A DNA stretch of 27,219 nucleotides from a virus. Position numbers and translations under genes: made by a program. The stretch covers positions 1-27,219 of the IMG/VR virus record IMGVR_UViG_3300030090_002860. One strand, written 5' to 3'. A model generated the notes under the pieces. The model saw only the letters and a program-made list of their open reading frames with translations, had not been told where the DNA came from and did no database searches. This document shows, piece after piece, positions 1 to 6,381 of the stretch (position 1 is the stretch's first letter; the number at the start of each line of letters is the position of its first letter).

Positions 1-104
1 TACCATTCACGTTCATGATCTATAACATCCTGCTGATAATGGCCCCACACATACGCCAAGTTAGGCGCAGTTTCAATGTCATAAAACAGAACCTTAGGTT
101 CCAC
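1..104 (-). CDS. DEDD-type 3'-5' exonuclease / RNase H-like protein, 5' part only
   Basis: Only the first 34 codons lie in the window; the rest continues beyond base 1. The start is taken as the GTG at 104-102, which overlaps the stop of the preceding gene (TAGTG) and has GAGG a short distance upstream. The readable N-terminus is VEPKVLFYDIETAPNLAYVW. A hydrophobic strand followed by D-I-E-T and APNLAYVWG is the exonuclease I motif seen in phage YprB/DnaQ-like RNase H-fold nucleases and in the exonuclease domain of some phage DNA polymerases. Which of these it is depends on the missing C-terminus. It follows the helicase, consistent with replication or repair. The motif is directly visible; the precise function is inferred. 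Confidence 0.6.
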   Translation of the reverse strand, partial: MEPKVLFYDIETAPNLAYVWGHYQQDVIDHEREW

Positions 105-295
105 TAATCATCCTCAGCTAACACACGTAACCTGACTGTAGGCCAACAGAAATCCATACCGTCATACTCATCAGCGAGCTGACTAAATAGTTCTCCATCT
201 TCAGGCGCATACAAGTCATGGTTAGCGCAGTAGTTAGATGTACAAAACCCTTCTTCAATTCCGTATCTGAGCCAAGCTCCGAACGTCATACCCAT
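104..295 (-). CDS. Small acidic protein of unknown function (63 aa)
   Basis: Unrecognised 63-aa acidic protein with three cysteines (CTSNYC and one downstream) and a C-terminus rich in Asp and Glu. It begins 13 nt after the stop of the preceding gene and its stop overlaps the GTG of the exonuclease gene, so it is probably read in one operon with both. No convincing Shine-Dalgarno sequence precedes either in-frame ATG (295 or 289), so translation may depend on coupling to the upstream gene. No signal peptide or membrane segment is seen. Confidence 0.6.
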   Translation of the reverse strand: MGMTFGAWLRYGIEEGFCTSNYCANHDLYAPEDGELFSQLADEYDGMDFCWPTVRLRVLAEDD

Positions 296-308
296 GCATT
301 AGAGTATA

Positions 309-626
309 CTACCAATCCATATCTTCTTCATCATCTTCATACCAGGCGTTAGGTCTTATGAATCTGATCACCATTTTCGAGATGCGACCATCTTCCACAT
401 CAACATACACAGGGTAAGAACCATCACCGTAGCCAGTACTACATACTGCACCAAGATCAATCGTTCCAGCCATTTCATCGCTACATGTAACGTCAATGAT
501 GTCATCATATAATTTGTTTAACCTTTCATCCTTAGTATTATTATCAGCCAGAATATAGCAAGGATCTACTAACATCATCTGACCTGAATCAACAGGAATC
601 TCACCTATCTTTCTTAAATTACCCAT
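309..626 (-). CDS. Conserved phage protein, DUF4241-like (105 aa)
   Basis: The start is the ATG at 626, preceded by AAAGGAAAGAAAGTT; the frame is open further upstream but there it runs inside the helicase gene. The protein opens with IGEIPVDSGQMMLVDPCYIL and later has YPVYVDVEDGRISKMVIRF. This pairing of a V-D-S-G-Q-x-x-x-x-D-P-C-Y motif with a strand-rich C-terminal half is typical of small phage and bacterial proteins grouped near DUF4241; that assignment is from memory and tentative. It ends in an acidic tail (DEEDMDW). The start overlaps the end of the helicase gene by 8 nt, indicating translational coupling. Function unknown. Confidence 0.65.
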   Translation of the reverse strand: MGNLRKIGEIPVDSGQMMLVDPCYILADNNTKDERLNKLYDDIIDVTCSDEMAGTIDLGAVCSTGYGDGSYPVYVDVEDGRISKMVIRFIRPNAWYEDDEEDMDW

Positions 627-2328
627 AACTTTCTTTCCTTTCATTAGATAAAGCTTGGAAATATTCTTCATACACATCGAACTTATTAGACATTTTATGA
701 GCCAGGTGCTCCTCGACAGTGTCTTCAGCTCGGAGGGATATAGCAGGCACAACATGAGTTGAACCTACCCTACGAACACGACCACGACACTGTATGAACT
801 GTTGTAAGCTGGTTGGTTCCTGAGCAAATACAAGCAAACCAGCGTTAGTAAGAGACACAGATTCAGACATCGTGCCACTAGTACACACAAGAATTTTTCG
901 AATCAGATCATTAGTGTCTTGGAATCTTTTGATCATATACTCTCTAGTAATTTGTCTTGTATCACCAGTGATAAGATTAACCAAAAATTTCTGAGGCAAA
1001 CGTTCTTCAAGCGCACGGAAAAACATACCAGCAACTTTAGAATGCTCACAAAATACAAGAACATTGCAATCAACATCCTCAAGTAAATCAACCAGGGCAT
1101 CGACCTTCGCAGAAGGAGTAGATAAACCCATCACACGATTCGCATCATTTAAAATAGGTCTACCATTAGCCCACTGTCTAAGCTTAGTAAATTTATCCAA
1201 ATCATTTTTAGCTATAAGAATATTGTCATCCCAATCTGATATATAGGATTCCAACATTTGATCGTACCCTTGTCGCTGGAGTGTGTTTAAAGGAACTTTA
1301 ATGACAGTATGCGGGCCTTCTTCAGGTATCGTCATGCCACGCATAGCATAAGCAACATTTCTATCACCAAACTGATTATAACTAGTACGCCACCCACATA
1401 TCTGAAGATAATGCGTATGACCTGTCTCGTTCCAACCAACACAATCTAAACCACCGTGCCAGTTCTCACGCATATTAAGGAAACGTTCACGCCAAGCACT
1501 CAACGTAGGAAATTCTTTAGGTGAAAGGAACCGCCATTGCGCCCACAAATCTTCGGCGCTACCAGTAGTAGGCGTAGCAGTTAAGGCTATTCGTTTATCA
1601 GCATTATCAGCAAGAGTCCAGCAACAACGAGTACGCAAAGCCTTAGGGCTTTTAATCCTATGTGATTCATCGATAATAACCGAGTTATATTCGTGGAAAT
1701 CAAGTTCCCCTGCCGGAAGCTTTTTACTATTAGGCCAATGCCTACAACTAACATGCTTAATAAGGTTATCGTAAGAGATAATAACAAAATTAACATCCTC
1801 AACATGCTTTAACCTTTCCTCACGTTCTTTCTTCTCGCCAACAATAGTAATATAGTCAGCGCCAGGGAACACAGTCTCAATTTCTTTAACCCACACGGGG
1901 ATGGCAACCTTAGGGCAGACAATAATGTTAGGAGCTAGCCTAAAGTTATTACTTAAAGCACATAAAGCAGAACGAGTCTTACCTAAACCAGTGCCATCAT
2001 TAATAAACAAAGACTTATTCATGCACCCAGCATGAGCAAGCTTCTGACCAGTCCACCACTGATAACCAAACCACTCATCAGAATTATCAATAATACTTTT
2101 ACGAGCCTCTAACGATAAACGTTGCTCGCCCCATTCATGTATACGATCAATGCCCTCTTGGTTAATTCTTTCCGTATCATAATGATCAGACAAACGAATA
2201 TCCCAAGCGGAAAGATACGTATCAGGTAGTGTAACAAACTGATTTGCATGAGGAGTCTCAGTATATATACGCCAATCCCTTATACCAGGTCGATACTCGA
2301 CAATATCATTTTTCTTCAACTGGAACAT
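619..2328 (-). CDS. SNF2-type superfamily II DNA helicase (569 aa)
   Basis: ATP-dependent DNA helicase or translocase for phage replication or recombination, acting in the cytoplasm. Visible motifs in order: Walker A GTGLGKT (112-118), DESH box (220-223), motif III LTATPTTG (249-256), motif V-like SVSLTNAGLLVFAQ (490-503) and motif VI QCRGRVRRVG (513-522), i.e. both RecA-like domains are complete. The DESH box and Q-x2-GR-x-R-R motif fit SNF2-like phage helicases. The ATG at 2328 is preferred because a GGTGGT purine run lies upstream; a longer version from a TTG at 2388 is possible but overlaps the small gene ending at 2306 much more. The gene overlaps both neighbours, so it is embedded in one operon. 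Confidence 0.93.
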   Translation of the reverse strand: MFQLKKNDIVEYRPGIRDWRIYTETPHANQFVTLPDTYLSAWDIRLSDHYDTERINQEGIDRIHEWGEQRLSLEARKSIIDNSDEWFGYQWWTGQKLAHAGCMNKSLFINDGTGLGKTRSALCALSNNFRLAPNIIVCPKVAIPVWVKEIETVFPGADYITIVGEKKEREERLKHVEDVNFVIISYDNLIKHVSCRHWPNSKKLPAGELDFHEYNSVIIDESHRIKSPKALRTRCCWTLADNADKRIALTATPTTGSAEDLWAQWRFLSPKEFPTLSAWRERFLNMRENWHGGLDCVGWNETGHTHYLQICGWRTSYNQFGDRNVAYAMRGMTIPEEGPHTVIKVPLNTLQRQGYDQMLESYISDWDDNILIAKNDLDKFTKLRQWANGRPILNDANRVMGLSTPSAKVDALVDLLEDVDCNVLVFCEHSKVAGMFFRALEERLPQKFLVNLITGDTRQITREYMIKRFQDTNDLIRKILVCTSGTMSESVSLTNAGLLVFAQEPTSLQQFIQCRGRVRRVGSTHVVPAISLRAEDTVEEHLAHKMSNKFDVYEEYFQALSNERKESYG

Positions 2329-2470
2329 ACCTATGCACCACCCTTTCGTTACTAGTAATAAAAACATCTTCAGTGTGAAGAGTGTCAATTAAATTATTTA
2401 TATCAGTGTCTACGTTCTTATTAGACTGAGCTTCATACTTCATAAGTATCGTCAATTCAATAGCATCCAT
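2306..2470 (-). CDS. Small protein of unknown function (54 aa)
   Basis: A short gene starting MDAIELTILMKYEAQ and ending VPVEEK. The ATG at 2470 has AAGGATAAGTA upstream, a good Shine-Dalgarno, and it overlaps the stop of the preceding gene by one base (TAATG), the spacing used elsewhere in this operon. Its 3' end overlaps the helicase start by 23 nt in another frame. No domain is recognised; it looks helical and hydrophilic. Support comes from the ribosome binding site and the tight packing rather than from homology. Confidence 0.6.
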   Translation of the reverse strand: MDAIELTILMKYEAQSNKNVDTDINNLIDTLHTEDVFITSNERVVHRYVPVEEK

Positions 2471-2658
2471 TACTTATCCTTCTTCCACACAAAGTTACGT
2501 AGATCACTACGAAACGCAAATGCTTTAGCAAACTGCTCAGTAATCTGCCCCATAAGCTTCTGCATTATGTCTTCAAAGATAAGAATAACCGCCAACCTAA
2601 AGACAGGATCAGAGGCCCTCTCTTCAGCTTCAGTTTGGATATCTTTATATGCACCCAT
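2470..2658 (-). CDS. Small helical protein of unknown function (62 aa)
   Basis: The start ATG at 2658 is preceded by AAAGAAAGGAAAAGATT, the standard ribosome binding site of this arm. The protein (MGAYKDIQTEAEERASDPVF...) is predicted by eye to be helical, with an amphipathic segment (FRLAVILIFEDIMQKLMGQI) and a lysine-rich end. No family recognised. It lies between the RuvC-like resolvase gene (26 nt gap) and the 54-aa gene (1-nt overlap), in the same operon. Confidence 0.65.
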   Translation of the reverse strand: MGAYKDIQTEAEERASDPVFRLAVILIFEDIMQKLMGQITEQFAKAFAFRSDLRNFVWKKDK

Positions 2659-2684
2659 AATCTTTTCCTTTCTTTATTGTTTCT

Positions 2685-3155
2685 TTATTTTCTCAAATTT
2701 TTTATATACTCCCTGGACACATTACTATCAGGTTTATGGGACAAATGATGTCGCACAATATGGCGCATCGCATCATTAGCATGACGCATACTAGGCGTAT
2801 ACAAACCCATAGCTTTTAACGGGGGGTTCTTAATAGTCTTTCCTTCCGAAGGGGACTGAGGATACAAACGTATACCCAGCCACAAATCAAACTCGACAGT
2901 AATCCAACCAATAAGATGCAAAGCATCAAACACACCAGTGTTGCCAGCTTTTAATGTCCTATCCCCAATGTAAAATGTTTCATACACAAGCTCGATAAAC
3001 TGACCCTCACAATGCCTGCGGAGCCAGTGTGCCGCATCATGAGGGCCAGAGACTTGATCATGGGCGGCTATCCAGCCATCACCAGTTTCTCTAAGGACAG
3101 CTAAGCCAGTAGTAGAACCAGGGTCTACACCAACATATGTCCTCGGTAATGTCAC
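2685..3155 (-). CDS. RuvC-like Holliday junction resolvase (156 aa)
   Basis: RNase H-fold endonuclease expected to cleave branched DNA made during phage replication or recombination. Evidence is the N-terminal strand YVGVDPGSTTGLAV with catalytic Asp 11, a central strand LVYETFYI with Glu 59, and a C-terminal HANDAMRHIVRHHL with Asp 128, which is the acidic triad of RuvC-like nucleases in phages. Length is normal for the family. The only possible start is the GTG at 3155: an in-frame TAA lies just upstream. There is no clear Shine-Dalgarno. A perfect TATAAT on the minus strand (3164-3159) ends only 3 nt before the GTG, too close to serve a leaderless start at that codon. The gene follows directly after the structured non-coding stretch. 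Confidence 0.85.
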   Translation of the reverse strand: MTLPRTYVGVDPGSTTGLAVLRETGDGWIAAHDQVSGPHDAAHWLRRHCEGQFIELVYETFYIGDRTLKAGNTGVFDALHLIGWITVEFDLWLGIRLYPQSPSEGKTIKNPPLKAMGLYTPSMRHANDAMRHIVRHHLSHKPDSNVSREYIKNLRK

Positions 3156-3177
3156 ATAATTATATTAGCGAATACCT

Positions 3178-3879
3178 GAAGTAATAGGGGACACCTCCCT
3201 GAATCCCCTTATCAGAGGCTCTGGGATCTGGTGGGACATATTCGTCAAAGACTTGTACAGTACTTTGCTTTGCCGGATACTAACCGCTAAGTTTTCACCA
3301 TGCACACTGGATGATCAATCCGTCCTTTATTACATTCCCCTATTACTTCCTTCGGCATCAGAGGACCGGAACGCTTGACATGTCCAAAGGTCCTGCGTCT
3401 TGAGCCGAAGCGATCTTAAATTTTAAATGTGAGTGTGGATCTACCATGGAAAACACCCTTATGCCACTGAAATGTGGACTTACGAGGGATTAATACATGT
3501 AACCCGTTCACAATGGCGCTTCCACCACCACCGTCCATTATGGGTAGATCTACTGTCATGCACTACAGCCGGAGGAATATTCTCATATAGGACCATCCTC
3601 TCCATCACTCAACTAGGCTCGCAGGTCGTGTCTACGTTGAGCACAAGCTTGCGACTTTACCTGGGCCTAGAACTTTTAGAGCTGTTATTTAGTCTCTCCT
3701 TACCTGTCTGCGACGACTCTCAGGGCATTGGACACACGTGATTAAGTATACTTTCCACTCCTAAACACATTTAACCTATTAAGGCACTCTATGTCGCACA
3801 ATTAGCTCGTTTACCAAGTCTACCTTGCACGACGATTTAAATGGCAGGGAAACGGAGGGAGTACAACGCTTCCCTGCCA
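3178..3879 (-). ncRNA. Candidate large structured non-coding RNA (about 700-770 nt)
   Basis: Bases 3156-3925 hold no credible gene. Read on the minus strand the stretch is dense in complementary segments: a 10-bp stem 3842-3851/3870-3879; a 9-bp stem 3793-3801/3825-3833 enclosing a smaller hairpin; nested 3613-3618/3665-3670 and 3622-3626/3659-3663; a hairpin 3572-3600 with a GAGA loop; long-range 3438-3445/3543-3550 enclosing 3475-3479/3533-3537; 3350-3356/3404-3410 enclosing a possible pseudoknot; and a perfect 14-bp helix 3178-3191/3336-3349 around a multi-hairpin domain. Several stems use G.U pairs that exist only on the minus strand. Size and phage context resemble large ornate RNAs such as GOLLD and ROOL, but no conserved motif of these could be confirmed. 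Exact ends and promoter are unknown; it may be cut out of the operon transcript. Confidence 0.7.
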
Positions 3880-3925
3880 GCCGACGGGGAAATAGAAAGG
3901 TGTAACTAAACCCGCCGACGAACAA

Positions 3926-5068
3926 CTACACTAATGCTTTAGCATGCTCAATAGCTGAATCATCAAGCGACTGAGCAACATCATTAGGTACATAATCTTT
4001 CTGCGAATACGAAGTAATAGCCTGAGCTACACCAAACGCAGTCAAATCAGTACCCATAACAAAGTCATCAAAGATACCCATAGCGACATCATCATCGAAT
4101 GCCGTCTGCAAATAAGTATTAACAACTTGAACGCCGACAGGTTTCTTCAAACCTTGAAGCTCATTCACCTTAGCCTGAATAAAATCAGGATGAGCTATCT
4201 CAACAACCTTGTCAATAGTTTCAGATGTAATCAACTCAGTAGTCGCACGTAACGTACGCTGAGAAACAACACCAGATTCTAAACTAGCACCAAGGTGAAC
4301 CTTACGATAAATATCTTCAGTCAATGTCATGCCATTATCACAAACTTTAATGATAACAGAAGGCACAAGACTGAAAGCACCAGCGCCAACCTCAGAGTTA
4401 CGTATCTCAATACCCATAAACACAATGGGGTTATCAATGCCACGATGACCAGTAAACGGTGACGTGTAATTACGCAACAATTCCTCAGCTACCACATGCA
4501 ACTGAGGTATGTTAATACGAGCACGCATTTGCGTATCGCTAACAGATGCAGGGCCAGGCTCAAAATCAATACCATGTTCTTCACGAACAGCTTTAAAACC
4601 CTCGAAAACAGCGGCAAGAATATCAAAATTCTCAATAATACTGTAACTAGGAGAAACAACAGCACGGCAAAAGAAATCTCTACCATTAGGGTCAATCAAA
4701 CCACGCAACATAACATCACGTTCTTCTACCCGATTGGTAGTATTCATAATTTCTTTAGCCAACTCAGGATAAGCATAAGTTTCATGACCAACAAGCTTAG
4801 ACATATACTTAGCTGGAACATTAAACTTATGACACCACTGACGCAAAGCATGAGGCGTCAACTCCCAATCACGAGGGGGTAAACCCACGCCTTCCGAAGT
4901 TAAAACGTCACCTATCTCAGGAGTACGAAGAAAACCAGGTACATGACTGACCAAATCCTTCGTATTCACCACAATATCGTGGCGAGCATCCCGAACAGCT
5001 GACAAATTTTCTTTCAGCTCACTAAAGGTAATATTTTTACCCCTAGTTTGCTCTATAATACTAGACAT
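3926..5068 (-). CDS. DUF932-like phage protein (380 aa)
   Basis: The start is the ATG at 5068, with AGAAAGGACAAAAT upstream; the frame stays open for 18 codons above it but these read as a lysine run through the ribosome binding site. The sequence has the usual course of DUF932 / phage-plasmid-like proteins: ELTPHALRQWCHKFNVPAKYM near residue 75-95, then LRGL..., RAVVSPSYSIIENFDILAAV, a GIEIRNSEVGAGAFSLVPSVIIKVCDNGM segment, and a helical C-terminal half. Family assignment is by pattern memory, moderately sure. Molecular role is not established; these genes usually sit with phage replication or recombination genes, as here. The gene ends immediately before the structured RNA region. Confidence 0.75.
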   Translation of the reverse strand: MSSIIEQTRGKNITFSELKENLSAVRDARHDIVVNTKDLVSHVPGFLRTPEIGDVLTSEGVGLPPRDWELTPHALRQWCHKFNVPAKYMSKLVGHETYAYPELAKEIMNTTNRVEERDVMLRGLIDPNGRDFFCRAVVSPSYSIIENFDILAAVFEGFKAVREEHGIDFEPGPASVSDTQMRARINIPQLHVVAEELLRNYTSPFTGHRGIDNPIVFMGIEIRNSEVGAGAFSLVPSVIIKVCDNGMTLTEDIYRKVHLGASLESGVVSQRTLRATTELITSETIDKVVEIAHPDFIQAKVNELQGLKKPVGVQVVNTYLQTAFDDDVAMGIFDDFVMGTDLTAFGVAQAITSYSQKDYVPNDVAQSLDDSAIEHAKALV

Positions 5069-5099
5069 ATTTTGTCCTTTCTTTTTTCTATATTTTTTC

Positions 5100-5396
5100 T
5101 TATTCTTCTTGATCATCTTCAAGAAGAACAGACCATATTAACTCAACACTAGGATTATCATCAATTTGATTGATAAAATCTATGATAGTACTGTCATTAG
5201 CTGTTTTAATTAACAAATCACGGAACATTTCACGCAATTCAACAGCTTTCCCATACGTTTTAGGCGAAACATCATCATCAGACGAAACTTTAGCAAAAAA
5301 CATAAACTGTTCCGCAAGAGCCACCTGAATAGAGATTAATTCGTCCTCAGTCAACGTAATTGAGTAATTTCCATCATTATTTATGAGCAAAACCAC
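5100..5396 (-). CDS. Acidic protein of unknown function (98 aa)
   Basis: Start GTG at 5396 with AAAGGAGAAAAT upstream. An overlapping ATG two bases earlier opens only a five-codon frame, so the GTG is chosen. The protein has a predicted strand then helices (ITLTEDELISIQVALAEQFMFF...) and a very acidic C-terminus (LLEDDQEE). No family recognised. The end lies 31 nt before the DUF932-like start, so both are probably co-transcribed. A possible promoter lies about 70 nt upstream in an AT-rich gap. Confidence 0.65.
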   Translation of the reverse strand: MVLLINNDGNYSITLTEDELISIQVALAEQFMFFAKVSSDDDVSPKTYGKAVELREMFRDLLIKTANDSTIIDFINQIDDNPSVELIWSVLLEDDQEE

Positions 5397-5461
5397 ATTT
5401 TCTCCTTTCTTTTTCTTTTAATTCTTTTAATTTAGACACAAAACGTACCACAATCACCAAA

Positions 5462-5490
5462 AAAATATCAACTTTTGTCTACACCATCAA
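5462..5490 (-). promoter_or_regulatory. Possible sigma70-type promoter upstream of the 98-aa gene
   Basis: On the minus strand TTGATG (5490-5485) is followed after 17 nt by TATTTT (5467-5462), about 65 nt before the GTG at 5396. It sits just downstream of a terminator-like hairpin, where a new transcript would be expected. Both hexamers match only partly and the region is AT-rich, so chance matches are likely. Confidence 0.3.
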
Positions 5491-5519
5491 AAGCCTGTGA
5501 CCAGCACAAACAGCACCAA

Positions 5520-5565
5520 TAGTAATAATAATAATAATAAATAGACAAAATAATAATAATAATAA
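5520..5565. repeat. Two TAA trinucleotide tracts
   Basis: Two runs of the trinucleotide TAA/ATA (about 5521-5541 and 5549-5563) flank the short segment ATAGACAAAA, in the 226-nt gap between the 98-aa gene and the zinc-ribbon gene. The unit TTTTGTCTA occurs three times nearby: two direct copies (within 5471-5481 and 5615-5625) and an inverted copy (5542-5550). On the minus strand the first tract forms the U-rich tail of the adjacent hairpin. Confidence 0.7.
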
Positions 5566-5610
5566 GGGTACTAGGTAGTGTGTTAACTATTGGAGGCCTA
5601 CCTAGTACCC
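5566..5610 (-). terminator. Terminator-like hairpin, 13-bp perfect stem
   Basis: GGGTACTAGGTAG (5566-5578) is exactly complementary to CTACCTAGTACCC (5598-5610), with a 19-nt loop. On the minus strand it follows the zinc-ribbon stop codon by 12 nt and is followed by repeated TTA ending in TTTT, a U-rich though interrupted tail. A terminator for the upstream minus-strand operon is the simplest reading. The stem is not especially GC-rich, so an RNA processing site or a protein-binding palindrome remains possible. Confidence 0.6.
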
Positions 5611-5622
5611 AAAAACTTTTGT

Positions 5623-5787
5623 CTAATGGCTATCCGACCAATTCGCACCACCACAAAACTTACAATCAGGATAATCCTTAAACACACGATCAGAATAAAT
5701 AGCACGACAATCCAAACACCTCACCCAAAACTTAGCCTTCTTATAACCCACACGCTTAGGCTTCTCAACATCAAAATCAAAGTCCAT
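5623..5787 (-). CDS. Zinc-ribbon mini-protein (54 aa)
   Basis: Two knuckles, CLDC and CKFCGG, separated by about 16 residues, form a treble-clef or rubredoxin-like zinc ribbon; the rest is basic N-terminally (KPKRVGYKKAKFWVRC). The ATG at 5787 is chosen because GGAG lies 5 nt upstream; a start at 5814 is possible but lacks a ribosome binding site. The start overlaps the end of the transglycosylase gene by 11 nt, so the two are coupled. Likely binds nucleic acid or a protein partner through the zinc site; that is inference from the fold only. Confidence 0.7.
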   Translation of the reverse strand: MDFDFDVEKPKRVGYKKAKFWVRCLDCRAIYSDRVFKDYPDCKFCGGANWSDSH

Positions 5788-6181
5788 AACAACTCCAATG
5801 TTGCCAACCACCATGACGAGCAGTCAACAACCAAGCCGAAGCAAAAATATTAGCAACAGGATTCAAAGGCGAATACCCAGGCATACCAATAGCCTCAGCA
5901 CGAGCATCCCACCACCTAGGCATATGTTGCATGAGCCCAGAAGCTTGATCCTTAGGATTATCATAAACCCGATCATTAACAGCACTAGGATCACCACGAG
6001 ACTCACAATGCATCACACGCATAAACGTATCAAACTCCTCAGGAATGCCATACACCTCCAACGCAAGCTCCACAATAGGCGCCCAACGATCAACATCATG
6101 ACCCCAACGCTCATAATCATTAGCCTGCATCATCGCAGAAGGCATCCAAGGGACACAAAAAAACCATAATAAATTTAACAT
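5777..6181 (-). CDS. Lytic transglycosylase-like muramidase with N-terminal signal (134 aa)
   Basis: A small SLT/lysozyme-fold enzyme expected to cleave the peptidoglycan glycan strand. MHCESRGDPSAV carries the catalytic Glu (residue 60), followed by ASGLMQHMP (81-89), the GLMQ motif of the transglycosylase family, and a C-terminal GGWQHWSCYGL. The first 20 residues (MLNLLWFFCVPWMPSAMMQA) look like a short signal sequence or membrane anchor. The start ATG at 6181 has GGAG at good spacing; the longer open frame upstream runs through strong hairpins and is not believed. Found in the early arm, away from the M15-type endolysin at 16491, so it may be a virion-entry or accessory lysis enzyme. Confidence 0.82.
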   Translation of the reverse strand: MLNLLWFFCVPWMPSAMMQANDYERWGHDVDRWAPIVELALEVYGIPEEFDTFMRVMHCESRGDPSAVNDRVYDNPKDQASGLMQHMPRWWDARAEAIGMPGYSPLNPVANIFASAWLLTARHGGWQHWSCYGL

Positions 6182-6223
6182 ACTCACTCTCCAAATAATC
6201 GCTAGGGCTACTATCCTTGCATG

Positions 6224-6373
6224 GCTTACGAACGTATGCGAGGAGCGTAGCAATGAACTTGAAAGACTCTCCATTGCGGAGTTGGAGAGCCTTACTAGAG
6301 AACTATGCGGAGAAAGCAACAAACCACATAGTTCTCTAGTAAAGGGGCAGAAGGATGGGGGATCCTCCTGCCC
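6224..6373 (-). other. Cluster of four hairpins in a 200-nt intergenic region
   Basis: The gap between the transglycosylase start and the DUF669-like stop contains successive inverted repeats: GCTTACG/CGTAGC (6224-6230/6246-6251, one bulge), CTCTCCA/TGGAGAG (6267-6273/6283-6289), a perfect 16-bp pair (6292-6307/6327-6342, 19-nt loop), and GGGCAG plus GGAT pairing with ATCC plus CTGCCC (6345-6373). The last one follows the DUF669-like gene by 8 nt on the minus strand and could terminate it, although its trailing U tract is only CCTTT. The rest may form a structured leader for the transglycosylase mRNA. The stems are seen directly; the role is inferred. Confidence 0.6.
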
Positions 6374-6381
6374 ACGATACA

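Noticed and set aside
3433-3741. 102-codon plus-strand frame inside the 770-nt gap
   Set aside because: No ribosome binding site, opposite to all neighbouring genes, odd composition, and it runs across many strong inverted repeats; better explained as chance on the strand opposite a structured RNA.
3156-3925. Group I intron, tmRNA or tRNA cluster
   Set aside because: Both flanking genes are complete, so nothing is interrupted; no tmRNA tag frame and no cloverleaf with TTCRA and CCA-type features was seen.
5396-5398. ATG two bases before the GTG start of the 98-aa gene
   Set aside because: It opens a frame of only five codons, so the GTG at 5396 is used instead.
5590-6169. Plus-strand frames of 87 and 123 codons
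   Set aside because: Thr/Ile/Arg/His-rich translations complementary to well-supported minus-strand genes; no ribosome binding site.
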